Below are positions 34,321 through 42,620 of a DNA stretch of 64,000 nucleotides, in pieces. This DNA is from CAZCBX01 sp964497185 (lineage in GTDB: Bacteria > Bdellovibrionota_G > JALEGL01 > JAGRMV01), in contig CAZCBX010000004.1 in assembly GCA_964497185.1 (NCBI GenBank), positions 62,001 to 126,000 of the forward strand, written 5' to 3'. The stretch's first letter is position 1. Every line of letters starts with the position of its first letter. A program made the translations under genes and the position numbers. The notes under the pieces were generated by a model. The model had not been told where the DNA came from. It saw nothing but the letters and a program-made list of their open reading frames with translations, and searched no databases.

Positions 34321-35811
34321 ATGAAAAATCTTTTGGATCAGTGGAAAGTAAAAGCAGAGGCGCTCAACCTGGATACCATCAAGGCCGATGCCTGGGTGTT
34401 GCCCATTTGGAAAAAGAAAAAGCAGAATCAAGCCTTCCAGGCACTGGACCAAGCGCACAATCAACAGCTTTCTACCTGGCTCAACAGTTCAGTGGTGGAA
34501 GACAATCGAGAAAAAAGCACCGTCATCACCAATGTTTCTTCCTACAAAGGCAAAGATTTGTATGTGGTGGTGGTGGGTGAAGCCAAAAAAACCACACCGG
34601 ATGAAATTCGTGATGCTTTGGGCAATGCCGGCAAATGGTTGGCTGGCCGAGGATACAAAGATGTGGCCATCCTCTGTGAAGAAAGCAACATGGACGCAGC
34701 TGCCATCGTGGAAGGCTTTCTCATGGGCAGTTATCGCTTTTTTCATCATAAAAGCGATCCCAAAACCCATGCCACCCTTAAAAACATCACTTTTTATGCC
34801 GACCAAGAATGCAAGAAAAGTTTAAAAAATGAAGTGCCGCGCGCGGTGGCGTATGTTCGAGCCAATTTTCTTGCGCGTGACTTGGTTAACGAAGCGCCCA
34901 ACATTTTGTATCCAGCCAGTTTTGCCAAAATTGCGCAGGACGTGGCCAAAAAGCAAGCCAATGTCAGCATCAAAGTATTGACCAAAAAAGAGATCGAAAA
35001 AGAAAACATGAATTTGCTCATGGCCGTTGGCAGAGCCAGTGATTATGAGCCGCGCGTGGTGCATCTACACTACAAACCCAAGAAAAAAGCCAAAGCCAAA
35101 GTGGCATTTGTGGGCAAAGGGGTTACCTTTGATACAGGCGGCTTATCGCTCAAACCTCCCACTTCCATGGTGTCCATGAAAACCGATATGGGCGGCGCAG
35201 CTGCGGTTCTTGCGACCATTCAAGCGGTGGCCGATTTGCAATTGCCTGTTGAAGTGCATGGTTTGATGGGTTTGGTTGAAAATGCCGTCAATGGCAATGC
35301 CACACGGCCCGATGATGTGGTGCGGGGGCGCAATGGCAAAACGGTTGAAATTGAAAACACCGACGCAGAAGGCCGTTTGGTGCTTGCCGATGTTTTAAAT
35401 TACGCGGAAGAGTTAAAAGTAGATTACCTCATCGATGCCGCCACCCTGACGGGTGCGTGTGTGGTCGCTTTGGGAACGGATATATTCGCGGTTTATGCCA
35501 ACGACGATAAATTATCCAGTCGTTTGCTTCAAGCGTCTCAAGAGGTCGGTGATAAAGCATGGCGTATGCCGCTGGAAGAATCGTATCGCAAGCAGCTTAA
35601 AAGTGAAGTGGCGGATATGCGAAACATTGGTGGGCGCGAAGGCGGCAGCATCACCGCTGCATTGTTTTTAAGCGAATTTGTCAAAGACACCAAATGGGCG
35701 CATTGTGATATTGCGGGGCCTGCCAGAGCCACCCAAGATTACCCTACTAGCGTTAAAGGTGGAACGGGCATTCCGTCTCGCACGTTTATACGGTTTATCG
35801 AAAACTTATAA
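34321..35811 (+). CDS. pepA: Leucyl aminopeptidase, M17 family
   Basis: 496 residues from the ATG at 34321, which has GGAGCTTAGAGGG upstream. The C-terminal catalytic domain has all M17 marks: VGKGVTFDTGGLSLKPPTSM (Lys and Asp metal ligands), MKTDMGGAAAVLATI, and NTDAEGRLVLADVLNYAEE, the family signature. The N-terminal domain (about 1-170) is a weaker macro-like fold. It should be a two-zinc cytosolic aminopeptidase, probably hexameric. In other species PepA also binds DNA; nothing here tests that. Confidence 0.95.
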   Translation: MKNLLDQWKVKAEALNLDTIKADAWVLPIWKKKKQNQAFQALDQAHNQQLSTWLNSSVVEDNREKSTVITNVSSYKGKDLYVVVVGEAKKTTPDEIRDALGNAGKWLAGRGYKDVAILCEESNMDAAAIVEGFLMGSYRFFHHKSDPKTHATLKNITFYADQECKKSLKNEVPRAVAYVRANFLARDLVNEAPNILYPASFAKIAQDVAKKQANVSIKVLTKKEIEKENMNLLMAVGRASDYEPRVVHLHYKPKKKAKAKVAFVGKGVTFDTGGLSLKPPTSMVSMKTDMGGAAAVLATIQAVADLQLPVEVHGLMGLVENAVNGNATRPDDVVRGRNGKTVEIENTDAEGRLVLADVLNYAEELKVDYLIDAATLTGACVVALGTDIFAVYANDDKLSSRLLQASQEVGDKAWRMPLEESYRKQLKSEVADMRNIGGREGGSITAALFLSEFVKDTKWAHCDIAGPARATQDYPTSVKGGTGIPSRTFIRFIENL

Positions 35812-35962
35812 ACGCCCGCTTGATTGGCTGTCAGTGCCAGACTAAAAAAGTTTTATGGCCGAATCAATGGGTCTGTAAGGACGATTCATCTGTGCGAAAG
35901 GCATCATTTTTTACTGCCGTGTTAATAATCGCTGATTGGGCATGGATGTGATTCCCTATGTC

Positions 35963-36529
35963 TTAAATAAGTGGCCTGCTGCGCCAACCGCTACCGCCTG
36001 ATTGACCTTTCTTGCGCTTGGATGGTTTACAAGCAGAGATGGTATTACCAAATCCCAACCCTTCATTGAGCACGCATAGAAGCGCCTCATCGTGATCGAT
36101 GTTGGCCAAATCATCCTGGTTGAATGTAATGTTGCATCCTTTATATACGTCCAATGCGATGATTTTGGCTTGATTGGGGCATTGATACCCTTGAATGTCA
36201 ATGGACGCATTGAGAGTGGTATCCTCAAGGGGAGTGTCGGCAGGGATTTCCGGTAGTTTGATGCGTCCATCTTTGCTGACTAGTTCTTGTTTGTATTCAT
36301 AAATACCGAATGATTTTTTTTGAAACCCTTCAATCGGTTGATTGGCCTCGACTTCGATGCGATAAGTAAAAACAATGCCGTCTATGTTTTCGTCGGAATC
36401 ATCTGGATTGATGGGGTTATGCACCAGTAAGGTCATGCTTGGAATCAATGTCTGCATATTTTGGGCAGACGCTGTGATGCACAAGCCGCTAAGGATAAAA
36501 ATAAAAAGGAAAATGCTGATTTTTTTCAT
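35963..36529 (-). CDS. Secreted protein of unknown function
   Basis: 188 residues with a clear signal peptide (MKKISIFLFIFILSGLCITASA). The mature part has beta-rich segments (MTLLVHNPINPDD, IVFTYRIEVEANQPI, SIDIQGYQC) and three cysteines (YQC, KGC, LLC) plus one near the C-terminus. The tail is basic (KPSKRKKGQSGG). No domain is recognised. There is no operon partner. Flanking bases 35812-35962 contain nothing notable. Confidence 0.6.
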   Translation of the reverse strand: MKKISIFLFIFILSGLCITASAQNMQTLIPSMTLLVHNPINPDDSDENIDGIVFTYRIEVEANQPIEGFQKKSFGIYEYKQELVSKDGRIKLPEIPADTPLEDTTLNASIDIQGYQCPNQAKIIALDVYKGCNITFNQDDLANIDHDEALLCVLNEGLGFGNTISACKPSKRKKGQSGGSGWRSRPLI

Positions 36530-36585
36530 GGCAGTTTTTTAATGCACTGCGCAGTCGAAGTCAAGTACAGATTTCAAGCTTTAAG

Positions 36586-37230
36586 TTAAAAGAAAAGAAG
36601 TCGTTCCAGTGTGCCTAGTCTGGGTAAGTGGTTATAAATGAGCCATGGCAGACCATTGCACAGCATATGAAACAGCACACCCGGCATGATGGATCGGCTT
36701 CGGTGGGTCCACCAAGCATTGATGACGCCCATCGCCAAGGTGCCCAGCCAGAGCTGAGAGTGTGTGGCCATGAACAGAAGGCTACTGACGCCCATGCTGA
36801 TCCATAACGGATGGACCCGTCGAAGCGCATGAAAAACAATGCCACGGAAAAAAAGCTCTTCGCTGATGGGCGCCAGAATGAAAAGCATCAAACCATTTTG
36901 AATCGAGAGGCCATAGGCCACAAGAAGTTGCTGGGCGTCGACGGTTTTCAAAAGCCCATGAAGGCCCCAAAGCAACAGGACCAAGAATATAAAAACAAGA
37001 ATAGGGCAAATCCACCATTTTTTGGCCGGCCAGCGCAGGCCAATTGCAGAAAAGTTAAAATACGAAGAGCATTGAATGATGAGTACGGTGGCCAAAAGAA
37101 AAAAAACTTGTGGAGATAGCAGCACTTGCCACCAAGGGTTGACATCCGACAATAACCTGAAAAACCAAGGGTTGAATATCACGCCATAAGCAATGAGCGT
37201 AAAGAAGGGCCAGCGTATCGATGGATGCAT
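36586..37230 (-). CDS. CPBP-family intramembrane metalloprotease (CAAX protease-like)
   Basis: 214 residues with about six membrane helices. The family motifs are present: EELFFRGIVFHAL (Glu-Glu and Arg), LLFMATHSQL (His) and a later MGVINAWWTHRS segment followed by VLFHMLCNG (His/Asn). These residues form the metal site in the ABI/CPBP family. Substrates are unknown. It is the third gene of the minus-strand operon rsmI, small membrane protein, CPBP protease, with 3 bases before it. Confidence 0.8.
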   Translation of the reverse strand: MHPSIRWPFFTLIAYGVIFNPWFFRLLSDVNPWWQVLLSPQVFFLLATVLIIQCSSYFNFSAIGLRWPAKKWWICPILVFIFLVLLLWGLHGLLKTVDAQQLLVAYGLSIQNGLMLFILAPISEELFFRGIVFHALRRVHPLWISMGVSSLLFMATHSQLWLGTLAMGVINAWWTHRSRSIMPGVLFHMLCNGLPWLIYNHLPRLGTLERLLFF

Positions 37231-37233
37231 GAT

Positions 37234-37428
37234 CTATTGGCTCAGAAAAAATACATAAATGAACACGCCGGTCCCCAGTAAAAGCAAAACTGAAAGCACC
37301 AGGCGCAACCAGATCCAGCGTTTTTTAATTTTTCGGCTATTAAAATTGAGTATGGCGTACATAAAATGGTGCAAAGTCACTGCGACCAAAAAGATCAATG
37401 CCAAAATCATGCCCACAGATTGGTTCAT
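37234..37428 (-). CDS. Small two-helix membrane protein, unknown function
   Basis: 64 residues with membrane helices near 5-24 and 43-62 and a basic loop between (NSRKIKKRW). It has an AGGAGG site that overlaps the rsmI stop codon, directly before its ATG. Position and ribosome binding site support a real gene. No family is recognised. Confidence 0.6.
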   Translation of the reverse strand: MNQSVGMILALIFLVAVTLHHFMYAILNFNSRKIKKRWIWLRLVLSVLLLLGTGVFIYVFFLSQ

Positions 37429-38139
37429 TTACGATGCCTCCTCCATAAATTTACCATGATTGGGCGAAATCACCACCGTCCATTCTCCTTTGGTGGTGGA
37501 AAGACTGGCGAGAATTTGGGGTGGTGTACCATAGTAAGCTTGTTCAAATTTTTTGCTTATTTCTCGAATCATAAAAATCTTTCGGTGGGGGGCCAGATCC
37601 ACCAGCTGTGCCATGGTTTTTTCAATGCGGTAGGGAGATTCAAAAAACACACTGGTGTGCACGCAGTCCAGCATGGTTTGAAGCTGCGTTTGGCTTCGTG
37701 TTTTCTTTTTTTCCAAAAAACCCATAAACGTAAATGGTGTTGCGGGAAATCCACTCACACTGAGTGCGGCCGTGATGGATGAAGCGCCACATACAGGGGT
37801 AACGATGACATCGGCTTGTCTGGCGGCTTGAACCAAGCGCCAGCCGGGGTCTGAAATGCAGGGCGTGCCTGCATCGCTGACCAAAGCGATCGATTGGCCT
37901 TGCAAAAGTCGATCAATCAACGATGCAGTCATGTGGCTTTCCATGGCTTCATCGCACCGGATTAAGTTTGGCTGTGTTATGCCCAGATGATTGCATAAAT
38001 TTTTGGTTCGGCGGGTGTCTTCGGCCGCAATGACGTCCACGTCAGCCAGACACTGTCCCGCACGGGCTGTGAGATCATCCAGGTTGCCAATGGGCGTGGC
38101 TACAATGTAAAGCTGTCCGGGGGAGGGTGCCATCTTCAT
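37429..38139 (-). CDS. rsmI: 16S rRNA (cytidine1402-2'-O)-methyltransferase
   Basis: 236 residues. The tetrapyrrole-methylase-fold signatures are LYIVATPIGNLDDLTARA, VDVIAAEDTRRTKNL, ALVSDAGTPCISDPGWRLV, TPVCGASSITAALSVSGF and FFESPYRIEKTM. RsmI methylates the ribose of C1402 in the decoding centre. The usual upstream partner (a YraN nuclease) is absent. It heads the operon with the CPBP protease. Its start is 43 bases from the divergent lipoprotein start. Confidence 0.95.
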   Translation of the reverse strand: MKMAPSPGQLYIVATPIGNLDDLTARAGQCLADVDVIAAEDTRRTKNLCNHLGITQPNLIRCDEAMESHMTASLIDRLLQGQSIALVSDAGTPCISDPGWRLVQAARQADVIVTPVCGASSITAALSVSGFPATPFTFMGFLEKKKTRSQTQLQTMLDCVHTSVFFESPYRIEKTMAQLVDLAPHRKIFMIREISKKFEQAYYGTPPQILASLSTTKGEWTVVISPNHGKFMEEAS

Positions 38140-38145
38140 TTTAAG

Positions 38146-38175
38146 TTGTAAATCAAATCAACCCTAAGGTACAAT
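38146..38175 (+). promoter_or_regulatory. Promoter of the first tandem lipoprotein, probably leaderless
   Basis: TTGTAA (38146-38151) and TACAAT (38170-38175) lie 18 bases apart. The -10 box ends 7 bases before the ATG at 38183, so the mRNA should begin at or next to that ATG. An ATG at 38174 overlaps the -10 box and cannot be the start if this promoter is used. Confidence 0.55.
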
Positions 38176-38182
38176 GAAAACC

Positions 38183-38656
38183 ATGAGATTTCATATTTTT
38201 TTCAGCAGCTTATGCCTCTTGTTATGGTCGTGCGGAGGCGGTTCGTCTGGGCAGATCAATGTGTCGACCACCTCGACCTTGAGTGAGGCAGAAGCAGACC
38301 AAGTGGCACAATTTGTTTTTGTGGTGGCCACGCCCAACAGCAGTGGGTCGGTGCTCTACCCATCCGGCTGCTTATCCACTTGCGCCAGTAATGAAAGTGG
38401 CTGCCCCAACAGTGGCATTTGTTTAAGCAACGAAGTGTGTGGTTTTGCGGCCGATGAGCCGTTGTTTGACCCCAACATTTCTTTCAGTGATTTTGCGCAA
38501 GATGAAACACTGTCCGTTCGTTTGTGCGGCTTAACGCAAAACGGACAAATCATCACATCCGGCAGTGGACAAGTTAGCAACAGCGATGGCGCATCGGTGA
38601 GCATTACGTTGTCCTCATCCAATGAGTGTGGAGGCTTACCTTCTGTATGTCCATAA
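38183..38656 (+). CDS. Cysteine-rich lipoprotein 1 of a tandem trio
   Basis: 157 residues from the ATG at 38183, with a lipobox LWSC (C17) followed by Gly/Ser. Eight further cysteines cluster in SGCLSTCASNESGCPNSG, ICLSNEVCGF and two later sites, suggesting a disulfide-rich outer-surface domain. There is no known fold. The next gene starts inside its last codons. The three lipoproteins share the pattern of a short signal, a Ser/Thr-rich start and a C-terminal cysteine pair, so they may be related by duplication. Confidence 0.6.
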   Translation: MRFHIFFSSLCLLLWSCGGGSSGQINVSTTSTLSEAEADQVAQFVFVVATPNSSGSVLYPSGCLSTCASNESGCPNSGICLSNEVCGFAADEPLFDPNISFSDFAQDETLSVRLCGLTQNGQIITSGSGQVSNSDGASVSITLSSSNECGGLPSVCP

Positions 38657-39093
38657 GTCAGCCCTTCCGGTTTTTTTTCATGGTTAGTGCATGGTGTATC
38701 GTTGCAGGCTGCGGTAGCACCACTGCGCCCAGTCTATCCATCACCTACAGTGGACAAGACGCGTTTGGCAATGCACAAGTTTCGGATGTGGTGTACACCG
38801 CGCAGAGTAAAACTTCCAATGGCGTTGGGCTGGATGCCAATGGCGATGGTATTGCAGACCAATTTGTTTATCCTGACACGTGTGGCGGTGCCAAACCGGC
38901 GGGATGCGGCTTTTCAGTTAATGATTCGGGTACAGTTGAGCTGGGCGCATTGCCTTTGGATTTTTTGTATGATTTTCGTGTGGAATTTCGTGACGCCAGT
39001 GGCGCAGTATTGTTCTGCGGTGAAACGTCATTTCAAAATCAAGAGAGTACACAAACACTGCAAGTTCCCATTCAAACAGGAGATTGTTCATAA
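38650..39093 (+). CDS. Lipoprotein 2 of a tandem trio
   Basis: 147 residues from the ATG at 38650, overlapping the end of lipoprotein 1 by 7 bases. The lipobox VAGC puts the lipidated residue at 22. The mature part has SITYSGQDAFGN, a calcium-like DANGDGIADQF segment, TCGGAKPAGCGF and FRDASGAVLFCGE, with a terminal GDCS. The DANGDGIAD loop resembles a dockerin or thrombospondin type 3 calcium loop, but only one copy is present. The function is unknown. Confidence 0.58.
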   Translation, partial: SISQPFRFFFMVSAWCIVAGCGSTTAPSLSITYSGQDAFGNAQVSDVVYTAQSKTSNGVGLDANGDGIADQFVYPDTCGGAKPAGCGFSVNDSGTVELGALPLDFLYDFRVEFRDASGAVLFCGETSFQNQESTQTLQVPIQTGDCS

Positions 39094-39617
39094 TGCGAAC
39101 CTGGTTGGCCATTGCATTTGTTGGTTTTTTTCTTTTCGGTTGTGGGTCAGGCAACTCAGATCAGCTTGAGCTGGACGTGCAAATTGCCAGCAATCAAACC
39201 AACAATCCTTTTGCAGTGTTGGCGCCGGCGTTTCAGTCGGGCCAATCACGGGGCATTTTTTTTCGTTTAGACGCCATGTCCGCCAATCCAGTGGGTATCA
39301 ACAATACAACCGGCGAGCCCATTGTTGAGCCGTCGCTTTCATCGGGCTTGGGTTTTGACCCGGCCTCTGAGTTTTTTTCTTTGCCCAGTGAGCTGTTGGC
39401 GCCGGGTCAGTTGTATCGTTTGCAAATGTATGCCTTAAACTCAGAGGGTGCCACCACCCACGTGGGTACAGCCGACTGTCCCATTGGCCAAAATATTTCC
39501 ACGGATATCACGCCCATCGTCATCTGTTTTGGCCTGGCGGGAGGCCAAGAGCCATTGTGCGGCGGCACCACGCCGTTTGGCTGCTGCCCCGGTATCGACG
39601 CTGTGGCGTGCCCCTAA
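39093..39617 (+). CDS. Lipoprotein 3 of a tandem trio
   Basis: 174 residues. The ATG at 39093 overlaps the stop of lipoprotein 2 by one base. The lipobox FLFGC gives lipidated C17. The mature domain is beta-rich (QLELDVQIASNQT, LYRLQMYALNSEGATT) and ends in a cysteine-rich tail (LCGGTTPFGCCPGIDAVACP) that may be a knot or a metal site. No homologue is recognised. It ends 13 bases before the convergent rng gene. Confidence 0.58.
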   Translation: MRTWLAIAFVGFFLFGCGSGNSDQLELDVQIASNQTNNPFAVLAPAFQSGQSRGIFFRLDAMSANPVGINNTTGEPIVEPSLSSGLGFDPASEFFSLPSELLAPGQLYRLQMYALNSEGATTHVGTADCPIGQNISTDITPIVICFGLAGGQEPLCGGTTPFGCCPGIDAVACP

Positions 39618-39630
39618 AATTAAAAAAGTT

Positions 39631-41178
39631 TTATTCTTCCTCTGAATGCATGTGCTGCATGACGGAGGTGGATTCTCCACTGCCCGTTAAATTGATTTGG
39701 TAATCTTCCGGATGGACGCTGGACCGACCACGGATCATCACCCGACGTCCTGTTTGGCGTTCGTAAGCAATGAATTCATCGTATTCTTCATCTTTTAAAA
39801 TGCGTGCCACTTTGGTGTGAACGACCACTTCCAAATTGTGGCGATCGTTTGGATCAAGCTGCAGTTCGTATAGAACTTTACGCATCACGTTCATGGCGAC
39901 TGTGCGTGGAGAAAGGTGAAAGCCCTTTCCGTCACAGTATTGACACTCTTCGCACATTTGCTGTTGCAAATTTTCTCGGGTTCGTTTGCGGGTCATTTCA
40001 ATTAGACCCAGTTCAGAAATTTTTAACACGTTGGTTTTGGCTTTGTCGAAGCGAAGCTCTTCTTCCAGTTCTTTGAACACTTTGTTTCGGTGCGACCGTT
40101 TGTCCATGTCGATAAAGTCCAAAATAATCAACCCACCGATGTTGCGCAATTTGAGCTGCTGACAGATTTCGTACACCGCTTCCATGTTGGTTTGCAAAAT
40201 GGTTTCTTCCAAGCTTTTCTTGCCTACGAAACGGCCGGTATTGACGTCAATGGCGGTCAAAGCTTCGGCATGATCGATGATTAAGTATCCACCAGATTTT
40301 AGCCATACTTTACGGCCCAGTGCGCGGTCAATTTGCTTTTCAATGCCTTCTTCTTGAAAAAGGGTTTTTTCGCCTTCAAAGTGGGTGATATTTCTTCTTT
40401 TGCGCGGCAAGCTCGTGGTGGCGTATTGTTTGATGGACCGATAGGCTTCTTTGTCGTCCACAATCAGTTCATCAAAATCATCGGTAAAGTAGTCGCGAAC
40501 CGTGCGCAGCACCAAATCCAAATCCTCATGAATCAACGCGGGGGCTTTGGCGGTCTCTCTTTTTTCCAAAACGGTTTTCCATTGGTTTTCCAGCTGCACA
40601 ATGTCTTGCACAATGTTGTTGGCTGGCTGGCCGCCCGCGGCTGTTCGGACAATGAAACCACCCTCCATGCGCTGCGATTGTCGAATGATTTCACGCAAAC
40701 GATGGCGTTCGTCTTCATCCTCAATTTTTCGGGAAATGCCCGTGTGTGAAACGGTGGGCATGTAAATCAAGTGGCGGCCCGGCAGCGATACAAAGGATGT
40801 TAGTCGTGCGCCTTTGGTGCCCATGGGGTCTTTGGCCACTTGCACCATCACCTCTTGGCCTTGTTTGAGCATGTCCTGAATTTGAACTTTGCCCCGTTTG
40901 CGCCGGCGTTTTTCATCCGCCATTTCCTTGGGGTTGAAAGAATCGCCATACTCATCAAAAAATTCGGTGACGTACAAAAAGGCGGCTCTTTCTAAGCCAA
41001 TGTCCAAAAAAGCAGCCTGCATGCCAGGCAGCACACGGGTGACTTTCCCCATATAAACATTGCCTACATAGCTTCGTTCTTTTTGATTTTGTGTGTAAAG
41101 CTCGCTTAAGCGGTTGTTCTCAGTGACGGCCACGCGAATTTCTTGCGGCGTGACGTTAAGTAATAGTTTGGATGCCAT
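39631..41178 (-). CDS. rng: Ribonuclease G
   Basis: 515 residues, RNase G rather than RNase E in length. The S1 domain lies near 38-120 (YVGNVYMGKVTRVLPGMQAAFLDIGLERAAFLY). The catalytic domain has LIIDHAEALTAIDVNTGRF with the DVN acidic site, GGLIILDFIDMD, then the zinc link CEECQYCDGKG. The long C-terminal scaffold of RNase E is absent. It matures 16S rRNA and degrades mRNA. AAGGAGT precedes the ATG. Confidence 0.95.
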   Translation of the reverse strand: MASKLLLNVTPQEIRVAVTENNRLSELYTQNQKERSYVGNVYMGKVTRVLPGMQAAFLDIGLERAAFLYVTEFFDEYGDSFNPKEMADEKRRRKRGKVQIQDMLKQGQEVMVQVAKDPMGTKGARLTSFVSLPGRHLIYMPTVSHTGISRKIEDEDERHRLREIIRQSQRMEGGFIVRTAAGGQPANNIVQDIVQLENQWKTVLEKRETAKAPALIHEDLDLVLRTVRDYFTDDFDELIVDDKEAYRSIKQYATTSLPRKRRNITHFEGEKTLFQEEGIEKQIDRALGRKVWLKSGGYLIIDHAEALTAIDVNTGRFVGKKSLEETILQTNMEAVYEICQQLKLRNIGGLIILDFIDMDKRSHRNKVFKELEEELRFDKAKTNVLKISELGLIEMTRKRTRENLQQQMCEECQYCDGKGFHLSPRTVAMNVMRKVLYELQLDPNDRHNLEVVVHTKVARILKDEEYDEFIAYERQTGRRVMIRGRSSVHPEDYQINLTGSGESTSVMQHMHSEEE

Positions 41179-41518
41179 AATGACTCCTTTGGTTGGTGTC
41201 GAGTCAAACCACAGCTATGTTGGGGTGCATGAAAGAATGTAAAATGGTGGATCATATTATGCATTGGATATGGTTTTGTCTTTTGCAATAGTGTTCATTG
41301 CTCTGCACCACCGGGTTTGTGCTCGAAACGGTTATAAAAAATCGGGTGGCTCATTAACATTGTTGAATGTTTTTCATAGCTTATCTATGAAGTGGGGCAT
41401 TGTATTTGTGCCCTTCGTTGCCACATCCTATGGTAAATCATATTTTGAGACAAAAAGACATGGTAAAAACGAAAAAAACAACGCCATTAACCCCACCATC
41501 GTCCAAATGGAGGGCCGA
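41179..41518. other. Intergenic region between rng and the A-type carrier gene
   Basis: About 340 bases with only an unsupported 90-codon frame (41264-41536) that has no ribosome binding site, no recognised domain and runs across the next promoter. The rng promoter must lie near 41240-41280 but no clear boxes are seen. Confidence 0.6.
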
Positions 41519-41547
41519 TTGCATTTTCTTTTTTAAAGGCTTATGAT
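41519..41547 (+). promoter_or_regulatory. Promoter of the A-type carrier gene, near-leaderless
   Basis: TTGCAT (41519-41524) and TATGAT (41542-41547) are 17 bases apart. The -10 box ends 11 bases before the ATG at 41559, giving a leader of about 5 bases with no ribosome binding site. This rules out the ATG at 41550. Confidence 0.6.
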
Positions 41548-41558
41548 AAATGGTAAGC

Positions 41559-41882
41559 ATGAGTATTCAGTTAACAGAAGCGGCTTTGCAAAAGATCAAA
41601 TACTTTGCAGCGCAAGAGGCATCCGAAAAGCCCTATTTTCGAATTTATGTGCAGGGCGGCGGCTGTTCGGGCTTCGAATATGGTTTTTCGTTCGATCAGA
41701 AAAATGAAACCGATCAGTTAACCGACATTGAAGGCCTACAGGTGCTCATTGACCCATTTAGCGCCACATACATACAGGACGCCACCATCGACTATTACGA
41801 AGATTTTCGCGGCGCAGGCTTTCGCGTGCAAAATCCCAACGCCAAGTCTACATGCGGTTGCGGGATGTCTTTTGCCGTCTAA
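41559..41882 (+). CDS. erpA: A-type iron-sulfur carrier (ErpA/IscA family)
   Basis: 107 residues. The three conserved cysteines are C36 in QGGGCSGFEYGF and C99/C101 in STCGCGMSF. The domain starts IQLTEAALQKIKYF as usual. A-type carriers pass Fe-S clusters to target enzymes. GFEYGF with DQKNETD fits ErpA better than IscA, but the split is not sharp. In this window the cluster users include mtaB. The promoter at 41519 fixes the start. Confidence 0.85.
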   Translation: MSIQLTEAALQKIKYFAAQEASEKPYFRIYVQGGGCSGFEYGFSFDQKNETDQLTDIEGLQVLIDPFSATYIQDATIDYYEDFRGAGFRVQNPNAKSTCGCGMSFAV

Positions 41883-41900
41883 GCCCATTGAATGGTCGCC

Positions 41901-42485
41901 ATGCTAACACTCACGCTATTACGACATGGCCAAACGTCATGGAACAAAGACCTGCGCGTGATGGGTGAGCAAAACATTCCCCTGGACAGCAGAGGCGTAT
42001 CCCAAGCCAAAGAAGTGGGTTTGAGCCTTCAGCACGCCCAATTGGCCGCCATTGTGTCCAGTCCGCAGCTGCGCTGTTTAGAAACGGCCCAATGGGTGGC
42101 GATGCACCATCCCCATCTGGCAGTGGTGATGGACGAGCGGCTTCGTGAAATGCGCTTTGATCGCTGGGAAGGCAAAGTTTTTGATGAAATCAAAGACGAT
42201 CCAGTGTATAAAGCCAGACGAGCCGAGGTAGAAACGTTTTCTCATCCAGAAGTGGAATCGGTTCAAGAAGTTAGGGCCCGAGTGGCATCCATGCTCCACG
42301 CGTATGCGAATCAAAAGGGGCATTTTGTTTGGGTTTCGCACGGAGATGTGCTGCGTGCACTTGTCAGCGAATTGGAAGCTCGGCCTGATCAAGATTTTTT
42401 TAGCATTGAGGTGTCCAACGCCGATCCATTGGAATATGTTCACGATGGAAACCGCTGGCATCGAAAAGGAGAATACCATGGGTAA
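41901..42485 (+). CDS. Histidine phosphatase family protein (GpmB/CobC-like)
   Basis: 194 residues from the ATG at 41901 (a second ATG at 41892 adds three residues). The catalytic LRHGQTSWN motif is at the N-terminus, SSPQLRCLETA supplies the Arg, LREMRFDRWEGK the Glu and VWVSHGDVLRAL the second His. The fold phosphorylates its first His and hydrolyses sugar or nucleotide phosphates. The substrate cannot be told. Its 3' end overlaps the start of the small basic protein gene by 8 bases. Confidence 0.85.
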   Translation: MLTLTLLRHGQTSWNKDLRVMGEQNIPLDSRGVSQAKEVGLSLQHAQLAAIVSSPQLRCLETAQWVAMHHPHLAVVMDERLREMRFDRWEGKVFDEIKDDPVYKARRAEVETFSHPEVESVQEVRARVASMLHAYANQKGHFVWVSHGDVLRALVSELEARPDQDFFSIEVSNADPLEYVHDGNRWHRKGEYHG

Positions 42486-42597
42486 AGGTGACAACCGCAA
42501 AACACGTAAAATGATTCGTCGCAAGGGCCAAGAAAAGCTCAAAGAACGCATTGAGCGTAAAAAATCAGACAATAAAAAGTCTGAGAAGAAAAAGTAA
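42478..42597 (+). CDS. Tiny basic protein, Thx-like N-terminus
   Basis: 39 residues, nearly all basic or polar: MGKGDNRKTRKMIRRKGQE, then a Lys/Glu-rich helix. The first six residues match ribosomal protein Thx (bTHX), which begins MGKGD, but the rest differs: Thx continues with a Gly/Tyr/Arg tail. A strong AAAGGAG site lies 7 bases before the ATG. It overlaps the phosphatase gene by 8 bases. It could be an unusual Thx, or another small RNA-binding protein. Its excellent translation start supports a real gene. Confidence 0.6.
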   Translation: MGKGDNRKTRKMIRRKGQEKLKERIERKKSDNKKSEKKK

Positions 42598-42620
42598 CAT
42601 TTCGATCTATTTTGTCTGCC

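Noticed and set aside
41264..41536. A 90-residue protein
   Set aside because: It has no ribosome binding site and no recognisable domain, and it overlaps the promoter of the A-type carrier gene.
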